From an uncultured Actinomycetes bacterium (GTDB lineage Bacteria > Actinomycetota > Acidimicrobiia > Acidimicrobiales > RAAP-2), in NCBI GenBank assembly GCA_903825895.1, contig CAIKCI010000012.1, positions 32,322 to 96,321 of the forward strand: DNA of 64,000 nt, in the 5' to 3' direction. A program made the translations under genes and the position numbers. Shown piece after piece: positions 16,579 through 25,025 of this stretch (positions are counted from its first letter, which is position 1; each line of letters starts with the position of its first letter). The notes under the pieces are model-generated. The model was not told the origin of the DNA and ran no database searches. It worked only from the letters and a program-made list of their open reading frames with translations.

Positions 16579-17214
16579 CTACCAGCCCCTGGCAACCCAT
16601 TCATCGAGTTGAGGGCGCTCGGTCCCGATCGTGGTGGCGAGACCATGGCCCGGCAAGACCACCGTCTCGGGGTCAAAAGCGCCAAAGAGTCGATCGTCAA
16701 TAGAACGAATGATGGTCGAGAAGTCACCAATATCCGACTTTGTGTTTCCGGGACCACCAGGAAACAGGGTGTCGCCGGAGAACAAGAGGGGAGTGCCCAG
16801 CACGGAAAAGCACATCGAGCCAGGTGTATGCCCCGGGGTGGCAATTGTTCGAAGTGAGAGACGGCCAACCGAAAGCGCAATATCGTCGTCGAGAATGAGA
16901 TCGTATGAGGGAAGCATGGCGGCGTCTCCTGCGGCGATTGCTACGTCAATCCCCGCTTCTCGCATGGCTGGAACTGCCTGGATGTGATCGTGGTGCCCGT
17001 GGGTTTCAACGACAAAACGGACATCAAGCTTGCGAGCGAGCTCGAGCAGGTAGTCATGTTCGTCAGCCGCATCGATCAAGACGGCATCGCCGGTTTCCTT
17101 GCAGCGAAGGATGTAGACGTTGTTTTCGAAGGGCCCTACGACGGTTTGGTGAACCTCGCAGAGCCCATCGCTGTAGACCAGTTCGCTTGAGAGCATTCCT
17201 TGAGGTTTCCACAT
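16579..17214 (-). CDS. MBL-fold hydrolase, glyoxalase II-like
   Basis: A 211-residue MBL protein from the ATG at 17214; the open frame continues 40 residues further upstream but that part lacks family character. The zinc motif is THGHHDHI, followed by TPGHTPGS, FSGDTLF and LPGHG, the order found in glyoxalase II and persulfide-dioxygenase-like hydrolases. It is shorter than true glyoxalase II (about 250) and lacks its C-terminal substrate domain, so thioester or lactone hydrolysis is possible. It is divergent from an acyl-CoA dehydrogenase gene, with a 17-bp perfect palindrome between them. Confidence 0.85.
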   Translation of the reverse strand: MWKPQGMLSSELVYSDGLCEVHQTVVGPFENNVYILRCKETGDAVLIDAADEHDYLLELARKLDVRFVVETHGHHDHIQAVPAMREAGIDVAIAAGDAAMLPSYDLILDDDIALSVGRLSLRTIATPGHTPGSMCFSVLGTPLLFSGDTLFPGGPGNTKSDIGDFSTIIRSIDDRLFGAFDPETVVLPGHGLATTIGTERPQLDEWVARGW

Positions 17215-17254
17215 TTTCCTGGTGGGAGGGGAATCGTAGGGATTGGCGGCGCAA

Positions 17255-17271
17255 GTGGAGAACTTCTCCAC
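17255..17271. promoter_or_regulatory. 17-bp perfect palindrome, candidate operator
   Basis: GTGGAGAA-C-TTCTCCAC, flanked by a looser GGCGG/CCGCC pair, lies between the divergent MBL hydrolase and acyl-CoA dehydrogenase genes. It covers the expected -35 position of a TAGGGT hexamer at 17279-17284. The size and symmetry fit a TetR- or GntR-type repressor of fatty acid or acyl-CoA genes. Confidence 0.55.
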
Positions 17272-17336
17272 CGCCCGGTAGGGTAACTTTGGCGTGATCT
17301 CCAGGGTTTCCTTGGAGGACGAGGAAAGGGTCAACT

Positions 17337-18452
17337 ATGAATTTTGCGTTCAACGAAGAGCAGGACGAACTTCGCCGAATGGTGAGCCGATTTCTCGAGG
17401 AGAAGTCACCAGAGACGGAAGTCCGACGCCTGATGGCAACCCAAGACGGGTACGACTCCGCCGTGTGGTCGCAGATGGCAGAACAGCTTGGGCTTCAATC
17501 CTTGGCGATCCCCGAAGAGTTCGGTGGCGCGGGCTACAGCTACGTTGAATTGATTGTCGTCTTCGAAGAGATGGGAGCGGCTCTTCTCTGTGCTCCTTAC
17601 TTCTCAACCATCGCACTTGCTGCCAATGCGCTCCTCACGAGTGGCGATGACGCGGCGAAGGCGGCGTATCTTCCTGGCATTGCTGCGGGAGAAACAATTG
17701 CCACGCTGGCCTACACCGAAGACTCTGGCCGATGGACTATTGCCGACATTGCGATGGAGGCTACGAAAGCCGGTGACAGTTGGACACTCAGTGGCGTGAA
17801 GAACTACGTCATTGATGGCTCGACAGCGAACCTAATTTTAGTGGTGGCACGCACGGAGAATGGTGTGAGTCTTTTCGCCGTTGATGGTGACGCAGCGGGA
17901 CTCTCTAAAGAGGCCCTGAACACCATGGACCAGACTCGGAAGCAGTCTCGTCTGGAATTTGCCTCAACACCCGCTACCTTGATTGGCACAGAAGGTGGCG
18001 CAGCGGATGGCATCATCAAGACCTTGCAACTCGCTGCCGTGGCTCTGGCCGCCGAGCAGGTAGGTGGAGCGCAACGCTGCTTGGACAACGCGGTTGATTA
18101 CGCCAAAAACCGTATCCAATTTGGTCGACCCATCGGAAGTTTCCAGGCAATCAAGCACAAGTGTGCGGACATGCTCCTCGAAGTTGAATCGGCCAAGTCT
18201 GCTGCCTACTACGCAGGATGGGCAGCAGCGGAAGACAACGATGAACTTCCGGTCGTGTCATCGCTGGCCAAGTCCTACTGTTCAGATGCTTACTTCCATA
18301 CTGCGAGTGAGAACATTCAAATTCACGGTGGTATCGGCTTTACCTGGGAGCACCACGCACACCTCTACTTCAAGCGAGCAAAGTCATCGGAACTCCTGCT
18401 CGGTGATCCTGCGTATCACCGAGAGCTCATTGCTGATCAGCTCGGGATTTAG
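17337..18452 (+). CDS. acyl-CoA dehydrogenase
   Basis: A 371-residue FAD-dependent acyl-CoA dehydrogenase. The N-terminal helical domain begins NFAFNEEQDELRRMV, and the C-terminal domain carries AVDYAKNRIQFGRPIGSFQ and IHGGIGFTWEHHAHLYFKR. It resembles actinobacterial FadE subunits that form alpha2beta2 complexes, in which only one chain binds FAD and catalyses; no partner gene is adjacent. A GGAGG and an AAAGG ribosome site precede the ATG, unlike many neighbours. Predicted -10 TAGGGT at 17279 would give a leader of about 45 nt. Possible regulation is through the 17-bp palindrome. Confidence 0.9.
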   Translation: MNFAFNEEQDELRRMVSRFLEEKSPETEVRRLMATQDGYDSAVWSQMAEQLGLQSLAIPEEFGGAGYSYVELIVVFEEMGAALLCAPYFSTIALAANALLTSGDDAAKAAYLPGIAAGETIATLAYTEDSGRWTIADIAMEATKAGDSWTLSGVKNYVIDGSTANLILVVARTENGVSLFAVDGDAAGLSKEALNTMDQTRKQSRLEFASTPATLIGTEGGAADGIIKTLQLAAVALAAEQVGGAQRCLDNAVDYAKNRIQFGRPIGSFQAIKHKCADMLLEVESAKSAAYYAGWAAAEDNDELPVVSSLAKSYCSDAYFHTASENIQIHGGIGFTWEHHAHLYFKRAKSSELLLGDPAYHRELIADQLGI

Positions 18453-18467
18453 TGTTGCCAAAAGCCC

Positions 18468-19214
18468 TTGTCGCCGCAGCGAATTGATATCGCCGGCGCC
18501 GCCGGGAGTATAGAGACATTTTTTTCTCAACCCGAGAAAGCCGATGGCTCCGAGCCGCTCCTTTTGCTGTGTCATGGACTCCCTCTCAGCCGAGGAGGAG
18601 GTCGAGTGGCCAGTCTGCAGTTACCTGAATTGGGCGAACGGCTCACCGCGGAATCGGGATGGTCCGTCGGTGTTGCCTCATTGCGTGGCGTTGGCGATTC
18701 GCCAGGGACATTTTCGATCCCTGGCTGGAAAGACGATTTGACGACCGTCATGAACGCGCTGCTTGGTGAACGAGATCATTTGGCGCTTGCCGGTTTTGGG
18801 CTTGGCGGGGCATTGGCCTTACGCGTCGCAGTTGAAGACGAGCGAGTTCGTGGCGTTGCGACCCTTGCCACCGCTTCAGACCTCACAGATTTTTGCGGAG
18901 ACCCCAGCGAGTTTGCCCGAGCCTGTGAGCGGGCTGGCGTGGTGGGACCTGAGGAGATCAACGACTCTGGGCAACTCGCCAGAGATGTCGTGGGTCTTGA
19001 CCCTCTGGCAGCCGCAGCGCTTCTGCCTCCACGGAGGCTGCTTTTTGTTCACGGTTCAAACGACCCGATCGCCCCGGAGCAGTCAGCACGTGCGCTCGTT
19101 CAGGCTGCCGGTGGCCACGCAGAGTTACGCATCATTCAAGGAGCGGGGCACTGGCTTCGTGCCGATCCGCGCATGTTCGCAACTCTGCTCGGTTGGCTTG
19201 ATCGCCAGCACTAA
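18468..19214 (+). CDS. alpha/beta hydrolase-fold protein lacking the nucleophile Ser
   Basis: A 248-residue alpha/beta-hydrolase-fold protein from a TTG, the first possible start after the acyl-CoA dehydrogenase stop in the same frame. CHGLPLSRGGG, SLRGVGDSPGTF, an Asp in VHGSNDPI and a His in GAGHWLRAD are in place. The nucleophile elbow, however, reads GFGLGG, with Gly111 where Ser, Asp or Cys is expected. Unless another residue serves, this is a non-catalytic relative or a binding protein. It is probably cotranscribed with the acyl-CoA dehydrogenase (15-bp gap). Confidence 0.75.
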   Translation: MSPQRIDIAGAAGSIETFFSQPEKADGSEPLLLLCHGLPLSRGGGRVASLQLPELGERLTAESGWSVGVASLRGVGDSPGTFSIPGWKDDLTTVMNALLGERDHLALAGFGLGGALALRVAVEDERVRGVATLATASDLTDFCGDPSEFARACERAGVVGPEEINDSGQLARDVVGLDPLAAAALLPPRRLLFVHGSNDPIAPEQSARALVQAAGGHAELRIIQGAGHWLRADPRMFATLLGWLDRQH

Positions 19215-19828
19215 AGCAAATCGATAGCTAAGCGCAGTTTCTCGGCTTGACGTCGGGGATCAGTCGCGTGCGTGAGTGAACGAACCACGACAAAGTGACG
19301 AACACCGTGCGCGCCGAGTGTGGCCACTGATTCAGGCGTCACACCACCGGTCACAAAGACGGGGACTTCGGCATGACTGAGTGCGAACTCGATGTACTCG
19401 ATACCGGTTCCTCGTCGACCAGGCTTTGTTGGTGTGGCTTCGACGGGTCCTGCAGAGAGGTACGTCACGGCTTGTGTCGTGCCATCGAGGAGTTCGTCTT
19501 CCGCGTGGGTCGAGAGTCCGACGATCACGTCGGGACCTAAGAGACCTCTGCAGGTAGCGACCGATTGATCGTCTTGGCCGACATGGACGCCATCGGCTCC
19601 GACAGCCAATGCCAACTCGGGATCATCATTGACGATAAAGGGAACGTTGAACTCATGGCAGATAGACCGACAGAGCTCGGCGCCTTCGCGTCGTGCCTGG
19701 GCGGATGCGTCTTTTTCTCGAAGTTGGACAATGTCTACGCCTCCATCGAGACAGGACCGCAAGAACGCGTCAAGGTCGTCTCGCAGCGGTGTGCACAGAT
19801 AAAGCGATCGGTCCCCAAGGGAGATCAT
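19211..19828 (-). CDS. thiE: thiamine phosphate synthase
   Basis: A 205-residue TIM-barrel ThiE that couples HMP-pyrophosphate with thiazole phosphate to make thiamine phosphate. Visible motifs are VQLREKD at the N-terminus, FIVNDD, DGVHVGQDD, YLSAGPVEATPTKPG and VTGGVTPESV, which are the substrate and pyrophosphate contacts of the family. Length is normal. Its start overlaps the HhH-GPD gene stop by 4 nt (ATGA). No other thiamine genes are near; the rhodanese-ThiF protein at 27251 could serve sulfur transfer to ThiS. Confidence 0.92.
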   Translation of the reverse strand: MISLGDRSLYLCTPLRDDLDAFLRSCLDGGVDIVQLREKDASAQARREGAELCRSICHEFNVPFIVNDDPELALAVGADGVHVGQDDQSVATCRGLLGPDVIVGLSTHAEDELLDGTTQAVTYLSAGPVEATPTKPGRRGTGIEYIEFALSHAEVPVFVTGGVTPESVATLGAHGVRHFVVVRSLTHATDPRRQAEKLRLAIDLL

Positions 19829-20400
19829 TTGGCGGCGTTTTTCTTCGCCGCCATTTTTGAGGAGCGCACCTTGTCAAGACTCGAAAGGTCGACGACGTCA
19901 GCAACTGAGCGGAACACTCCAGCTTCTCCATAGGGAGCGCAGACCGATTGCCAGTCAGCAGTATTCAGGCCTACCTGCTTCCCGAGCAGCGCTATAAAGA
20001 TCTTTGCCTTCATCTCTCCGAAACCGGGTATCTGTTTGACGCGCTTATAGAGATCGTTGGCATCGGAGGCTCGATCCCAAATCTGTGAAGCGTCGCCGTC
20101 GAACTCGTCGACGATGAGTTGGCAGACGTCTTGAGTCCGCTTGGCCATTGATCCGGGATAACGATGCAGCGCGGGCTTTTCGCTAAAAATCGTCACGAAG
20201 GTGTCAGGATCCATTGCGGCAATAGCTGCGGCATTGAGTTTGCCTCCCATCCTGCGTGAGAGTTCGAGGGGACCTCGAAATGCCCACTCCATAGTCACCT
20301 GTTGATCGAGCACCATGCCGAGAAGAAGGGCCAGGGGATTTTTTGAAAGGAGTTCATCAGCGTCGCGTTCGCCGGTGATGTGGATATCAACAGAAGCCAT
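19825..20400 (-). CDS. HhH-GPD superfamily base-excision DNA repair protein
   Basis: A 191-residue HhH-GPD fold protein. The helix-hairpin-helix is QIPGFGEMKAK, and an Asp in NTADW lies about 21 residues later, near the catalytic Asp position of the family. The N-terminal LLLGMVLDQQVTMEWAF is characteristic of a small actinobacterial subgroup. No Fe-S cysteines are present, unlike Nth or MutY. The tail is Lys/Ala-rich (SSKMAAKKNAAK). I chose the ATG at 20400 over a GTG 13 codons upstream, because GACAAT lies 6 nt ahead of it, matching the leaderless pattern of the window. It is coupled with thiE. Confidence 0.8.
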   Translation of the reverse strand: MASVDIHITGERDADELLSKNPLALLLGMVLDQQVTMEWAFRGPLELSRRMGGKLNAAAIAAMDPDTFVTIFSEKPALHRYPGSMAKRTQDVCQLIVDEFDGDASQIWDRASDANDLYKRVKQIPGFGEMKAKIFIALLGKQVGLNTADWQSVCAPYGEAGVFRSVADVVDLSSLDKVRSSKMAAKKNAAK

Positions 20401-20500
20401 AGAAGGATTGTCGCGCACATTCCCCCCGACGATCGCCACACCATCACTCGTTGTCGGGCAGACTCAATGAGTGATCAGTTCTGCCTCAAGGAGTGGATAA

Positions 20501-20941
20501 GTGCCGTTGACGATTTATACCGACGGCTCGTGTTTGGGGAACCCCGGTCCTGGTGGTTGGGCCTGGGCAATTCCCGAGGGGGCCTTTGCCGCCGGAGCCG
20601 AGCCCACGACGACGAACCAGCGTATGGAGGTCTTGGCCGTCATCGAGGCTCTGCGAGCGAACGATGCGCCAGAGATCGCCATCGTGAGTGACTCCACCTA
20701 CGTCGTGAAGTGTTTTCAGGACGCTTGGTGGGCGGGGTGGCAACGTCGGGGATGGAAGAACTCACAAGGAAAGCCAGTAGCGAACAGGGACCTTTGGGAG
20801 GAGCTTTTTGAGCTGGCTCTTGATGACGCACGCACCATTTCTTGGCACTGGGTCAAGGGCCACAGTGGAGATCAGTGGAATGACGTCGTTGATGTGCTGG
20901 CCAACGATGCTGCTCGGCTCCAACGCTCAACGAAGGGCTAA
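20501..20941 (+). CDS. rnhA: ribonuclease HI
   Basis: A 146-residue RNase HI that cleaves RNA in RNA-DNA hybrids. The four acidic catalytic residues are visible: Asp in YTDGSCLGNPGPGGW, Glu in TNQRMEVLA, Asp in IVSDSTYVV, and Asp near QWNDVVDVLA, with His in KGHSGD. A basic handle region (WKNSQGKPVANRDLW) is present. Start GTG at 20501 is preceded by AAGGAG. The stop overlaps the convergent metH stop by a few bases. Confidence 0.95.
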   Translation: MPLTIYTDGSCLGNPGPGGWAWAIPEGAFAAGAEPTTTNQRMEVLAVIEALRANDAPEIAIVSDSTYVVKCFQDAWWAGWQRRGWKNSQGKPVANRDLWEELFELALDDARTISWHWVKGHSGDQWNDVVDVLANDAARLQRSTKG

Positions 20942-23900
20942 GCGACGAAGTACTTCGATTGAGGGTGATGGCAGACGATTGCGTCGGTTGTTTGCTCGGG
21001 GTGCAATTGAAAACCTTCTGAAACTTCGACACCAATCCGTGAGGCTTCCAAGAGGGCAGCGACTTTAGCGTTGTCGTTGAGATCTGGACAAGCAGGGTAG
21101 CCCCATGAATAGCGCCCCCCTCGATACTGCTGGCGGAAAAGGCCAGCGACGCTCGGACCGTCTTCATCGGCGATGCTGAGCTCTTCCCTGATACGACGAT
21201 GCCAGTATTCGGCCAGTGCTTCGGCCATCTCAACGCCGAGTCCATGAAGAAAGAGATAGCTCTGGTACTCATCGGCGGCGAATAGTTCGGCGCAGCGATC
21301 AGAGATGCGGTTCCCCATCGTCACCAGCATGAAACTGGCGTAGTCGGGACGCCCTGATTCAGCAGAAGCAAAAAAGTCCGAGATACAAAGCCACGGTTCA
21401 ACTTTTTGTCGAGGGAAGTAGAAGCGGGTTTCTTCAGTTGTCCTCGTGTCATCGGTGTACACCACGAGTTCGTTGCCTACCGCGTTGACGGGATAGTGGC
21501 CATAGACAACTTGAGGGACCAGCAGGTCTTCGGCGACGGCGCTGCTTAGCTGACTGCGTAATTCTGATGAGACGCGTTCTTTGAACGCTGCATCGTCTTC
21601 GCCATGTTCAGGGCGAAAGCCCCACTGGTTACGAAAGAGTGCGGTCTGGTTCAAATACGGGACAATCTCATCGATGGCGATTCCTTTTGCCACACGGGAT
21701 CCCAAGAAGGGGGGTTTCGGGATGAGATTATCGACGGCCACACTGGGAGCTCGATCGGGTTGTCCTTCAACGGGTTCAAAACTGGGGTCCTTGAAGCGGC
21801 GCTGAACCTTCTTTTCGGAAAGGACGCGACCGAAATCAGGATCGTCGAGGCCCTCTTTTTTGATCACCATCAACTGGTCCATCGTGCGCAGACCTTCGAA
21901 GGCGTCCTTGCCGTAAAAAAGGCGGCCGTTGTAAACCTCTCGTAGGTCACGTTCAACGTAGGTTCGCGTCAAAGCGGCTCCTCCAAGCAGAACCGGAACG
22001 CGATCGAGGCCGCGCTCGTTCAACTCTTGGAGGTTCTCACGCATAATCAACGTTGACTTCACGAGCAAGCCACTCATGCCGAGGGCGTCGGCGTCATGTT
22101 CTTCGACGGCAGCAATCATTTCGTTGATGCCGACTTTGATACCGATGTTGATGACCTCGTAGCCGTTGTTCGTGAAAATAATATCGACCAAGTTCTTTCC
22201 AATATCGTGGACGTCACCCTTGACCGTGGCCAAGACAATGGTTCCTCGGCCTCCTTGGTCACTTTTCTCCATGTGGGGCTCGAGGTACGCCACCGCTTGC
22301 TTCATGGTCTCCGCCGATCCCAAGACAAAGGGCAGTTGCATCTCTCCAGAAGCAAAGAGTTCGCCCACTGTCTTCATGCCATCTAAGAGAAAATCGTTCA
22401 CGATAGACAGCGGAGCGATCTCATTGGCCAGAGCTTCATCGAGATCAGCCTCGAGCCCGGTACGGTTCCCGTCGATAATGCGCTGGACCAATCGTTGCTC
22501 GACCGGCCAATCGGCGTGGTCATCATTGGCAGTACTGGCCAGAGTCACGCCCTCAAAGAGCCCCAGGAGTTCTGTCAGCGGGTCGTAGCCCTCACGACGG
22601 CGGTCGTAGACCAAGTCCAAGCAGACTTCTCGAACGTGGTCGTCAATCTTCGAAAGAGGAAGAATTTTTGATGCGTGCACGATGGCAGCGTCGAGGCCTG
22701 CTTCGACACACTCGTGCAAGAAGACACTGTTGAGGACTTGTCGAGCCGCCGGGTTCAGCCCGAATGACACATTCGAGAGTCCAAGGACCGTCGAGACGCC
22801 AGGAAGATTCTTCTTGATCAGGCGGATTCCTTCGATGGTTTCAATACCGTCTCGACGAGACTCCTCCATCCCCGTCGACAAAGGCAGCGCCAGAGGATCG
22901 ATCATGATGTCCGTCGACGACAGGCCGTAGCGCTCAACGGCTAAGTCATGGATGGCTTTTGCCGATCGAAGCTTCCACTCAGCGGTCCTGGCTTGGCCTT
23001 CCTCATCGATGCAGGTGGCGACCACGGCAGAACCGAACTCACGGGCCAGAGTCAAAAACTTGTCGAGACGGGTCCCTTCGCCATCTCCTTCTTCAAGGTT
23101 CACCGAGTTCAATAATGCTCGTCCGCCAAGCCAGCGCAGCGCGGTCTCGGCGACCGGGGCTTCGGTGGTATCCACCATGATCGGAACGCTTGACTGTGTG
23201 GCTAAGCGACTGATGATGTCTTCCATGTCGGCGACCCCGTCGGCACCCGTGTAGTCCACGCAGACGTCAATCAAATGCGAGCCTTCTTTGATTTGGTCCT
23301 TGGCCATTTCCACGCAGGTGTCCCAGTCGCCTTCGAGCATGGCTTCACGGAACTTCTTCGATCCGTTGGCGTTCGTACGCTCCCCAATGACCAAGAACGA
23401 CGTATCTTGCTGAAAGGGCACAGCGGTGTAGATCGAGGCAGCGCCGGGTTCGCTGAGGGGAGTGCGAACTCGAGGTTTCGTTCCGCCGACGCGTTCGATC
23501 ACGGCGGCCAAGTGCTCGGGCGTGGTTCCACAACAACCGCCGATGACGCTGACGCCAAATTCGCTCACAAACCGTTCAAGGTGTTCGGCGAGGCCTTCGG
23601 GAGTGAGGTCGTAATGCATCTTGCCGTCAACCACACTCGGGAGCCCGGCGTTCGGGAGGCAAGAGATCGGAATCAAGGAGTTTTCGGCCAAGTACCGAAG
23701 AGGTTCTCCCATTTCGACCGGACCCGTTGCGCAGTTCAAACCGATGATGTCGATCTGCATTGCCTCAAGTGCGGTCAGCGCCGCCCCAATTTCGGTTCCG
23801 GGAAGCATGCGTCCGGTTAACTCGATCGTCACTTGGACCTGCAGGGGCACGCGCCGTCCGACCTCCGCCATCGCCAAGCGGGAAGCATTGATTGCGGCCT

Positions 23901-24444
23901 TAGCGCCGAGGAGGTCGAACATTGTTTCGATGATCAGAACGTCAACGCCACCTTCGAGAAGACCGCGCGCTTGTTCTTGGTAGGAGTCCCGAAGGTCGAC
24001 GTAACTGATCTGACCCAAGGTGGGGAACTTGGTTCCCGGTCCCATGGAGCCCGCTACAAAGCGCGGTTTATCAGGAGTGCTGTACTCGTCGGCCAATCGG
24101 CGAGCGATGTTGGCTGAGTTGCGAGAAAGCTCTTCTGCGCGTGCTTCCAGATCGTATTCGGCTAACACGATAGAGAACGACCCAAAAGAATCGGTCTCGA
24201 TGACATCGGAGCCGACGTCAAGGAAGGAGCGATGCAGTCGCTCTATGGCGTCGGGCCGGGTGTCGACGAGGAGCTCGTTGCACCCTTCGAGTGCGGGTCC
24301 CCCGAAATCGTCGACCGTGAGATCCATCAATTGCAGGTTGGTTCCGGTCGCGCCGTCGTAGATCAAAACCCGCTGCGCCATGGCGCCAAGGTAGGGATCG
24401 GTTTCTGCTGTGAGACGTGGGAAGTGAGGGATCCGTGCAGCCAT
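20938..24444 (-). CDS. metH: cobalamin-dependent methionine synthase
   Basis: A 1168-residue MetH that transfers a methyl group from methyltetrahydrofolate to homocysteine through methylcobalamin. In order: the homocysteine domain with zinc ligands (GLNCATGP, then GGCCGTTPEHL), the pterin-binding domain (IGERTNANGSKKF; IMIDPLALP), the B12 cap and Rossmann domains (VKGDVHDIGKN with the cobalt-ligating His; GLLVKST), and the C-terminal AdoMet reactivation domain (RYSWGYPACPDL). Length fits the family. I chose the ATG at 24444; the open frame runs 69 residues further but crosses the neighbouring gene. On the minus strand TAGCCT lies 8 nt upstream, so the mRNA is probably leaderless. It is divergent from the adenosyltransferase. 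Confidence 0.96.
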   Translation of the reverse strand: MAARIPHFPRLTAETDPYLGAMAQRVLIYDGATGTNLQLMDLTVDDFGGPALEGCNELLVDTRPDAIERLHRSFLDVGSDVIETDSFGSFSIVLAEYDLEARAEELSRNSANIARRLADEYSTPDKPRFVAGSMGPGTKFPTLGQISYVDLRDSYQEQARGLLEGGVDVLIIETMFDLLGAKAAINASRLAMAEVGRRVPLQVQVTIELTGRMLPGTEIGAALTALEAMQIDIIGLNCATGPVEMGEPLRYLAENSLIPISCLPNAGLPSVVDGKMHYDLTPEGLAEHLERFVSEFGVSVIGGCCGTTPEHLAAVIERVGGTKPRVRTPLSEPGAASIYTAVPFQQDTSFLVIGERTNANGSKKFREAMLEGDWDTCVEMAKDQIKEGSHLIDVCVDYTGADGVADMEDIISRLATQSSVPIMVDTTEAPVAETALRWLGGRALLNSVNLEEGDGEGTRLDKFLTLAREFGSAVVATCIDEEGQARTAEWKLRSAKAIHDLAVERYGLSSTDIMIDPLALPLSTGMEESRRDGIETIEGIRLIKKNLPGVSTVLGLSNVSFGLNPAARQVLNSVFLHECVEAGLDAAIVHASKILPLSKIDDHVREVCLDLVYDRRREGYDPLTELLGLFEGVTLASTANDDHADWPVEQRLVQRIIDGNRTGLEADLDEALANEIAPLSIVNDFLLDGMKTVGELFASGEMQLPFVLGSAETMKQAVAYLEPHMEKSDQGGRGTIVLATVKGDVHDIGKNLVDIIFTNNGYEVINIGIKVGINEMIAAVEEHDADALGMSGLLVKSTLIMRENLQELNERGLDRVPVLLGGAALTRTYVERDLREVYNGRLFYGKDAFEGLRTMDQLMVIKKEGLDDPDFGRVLSEKKVQRRFKDPSFEPVEGQPDRAPSVAVDNLIPKPPFLGSRVAKGIAIDEIVPYLNQTALFRNQWGFRPEHGEDDAAFKERVSSELRSQLSSAVAEDLLVPQVVYGHYPVNAVGNELVVYTDDTRTTEETRFYFPRQKVEPWLCISDFFASAESGRPDYASFMLVTMGNRISDRCAELFAADEYQSYLFLHGLGVEMAEALAEYWHRRIREELSIADEDGPSVAGLFRQQYRGGRYSWGYPACPDLNDNAKVAALLEASRIGVEVSEGFQLHPEQTTDAIVCHHPQSKYFVA

Positions 24445-24451
24445 AAGGAAT

Positions 24452-24477
24452 AAGGCTACCGGGCTACCGGTAGCCTT
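24452..24477. promoter_or_regulatory. mirror-symmetric divergent promoter of metH and the adenosyltransferase
   Basis: AAGGCTACCG and CGGTAGCCTT form a perfect 10-bp inverted repeat with a 6-bp centre (GGCTAC), filling most of the 39-bp gap between two divergent B12 genes. Each arm carries TAGCCT, read outward: plus strand 24471-24476, 7 nt from the adenosyltransferase ATG; minus strand 24458-24453, 8 nt from the metH ATG. Both fit -10 elements of leaderless promoters. The arms could also be an operator. The gap is too short for a cobalamin riboswitch. Confidence 0.6.
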
Positions 24478-24483
24478 GAGCCA

Positions 24484-25023
24484 ATGAAGATATATACACG
24501 TGCAGGTGACGATGGAACAACGGGCCTTCTCTTTGGTGGGAGGGTGCGGAAAGACGCAGATCCTATTGAGGTAAACGGCGCCGTGGATGAAGCGCAAGCC
24601 ATGTTGGGCATGGCTCGGGCATTGGCAGGCGAGGCGAGCGAACTCAATCAAATCTTGACCTCGCTCGAGCGTGACCTCTATGTGTTGATGGCTGAAGTAG
24701 CAACCCTGCCCGAGAGTCGCTCGAAGTTGAAAGAGGGTGCGTCATTGGTGACCAAAGAAATGGTCGACGCCCTCGAAACACAAATCGACGCCATAAGTGA
24801 ACGATTTGTTTTCCCGAAGGAGTTCGTCATACCAGGGCAGAATCCTGTGGCAGCGGCGCTTGACGTGGCGCGCACGGTGGTGCGCCGAGCCGAGCGGTTG
24901 AGTGTGTCCTACGGGCTTGAAAATTCTTACGTCACGCCGTATTTGAATCGATTGAGCGATTTAGTTTGGTCGCTCGCTCGTTGGCAAGAAGGTGATGAAT
25001 TTATTTTGGCGAAGGAGAAATAA
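24484..25023 (+). CDS. cob(I)alamin adenosyltransferase, PduO type
   Basis: A 179-residue trimeric helical-bundle ATP:cob(I)alamin adenosyltransferase. The ATP-binding N-terminal motif TRAGDDGTTGLLFGGRVRKD, then EVNGAVDEAQAMLG, and the C-terminal RTVVRRAERL are hallmarks. It makes adenosylcobalamin, the cofactor of methylmalonyl-CoA mutase (gene at 29381). There is no Shine-Dalgarno; the start is 7 nt after TAGCCT. Its stop is 2 bp before pepA, so they form an operon. It shares a symmetric promoter gap with metH. Confidence 0.93.
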   Translation: MKIYTRAGDDGTTGLLFGGRVRKDADPIEVNGAVDEAQAMLGMARALAGEASELNQILTSLERDLYVLMAEVATLPESRSKLKEGASLVTKEMVDALETQIDAISERFVFPKEFVIPGQNPVAAALDVARTVVRRAERLSVSYGLENSYVTPYLNRLSDLVWSLARWQEGDEFILAKEK

Positions 25024-25025
25024 TC

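Noticed and set aside
24445..24483. Cobalamin riboswitch controlling metH or the adenosyltransferase
   Set aside because: The gap is only 39 bp and both start codons lie 7-8 nt from promoter-like hexamers, leaving no room for a roughly 200-nt aptamer.
20938..24651. metH start further upstream at 24651
   Set aside because: The extra 69 codons run through the adenosyltransferase gene and are not part of the MetH family.
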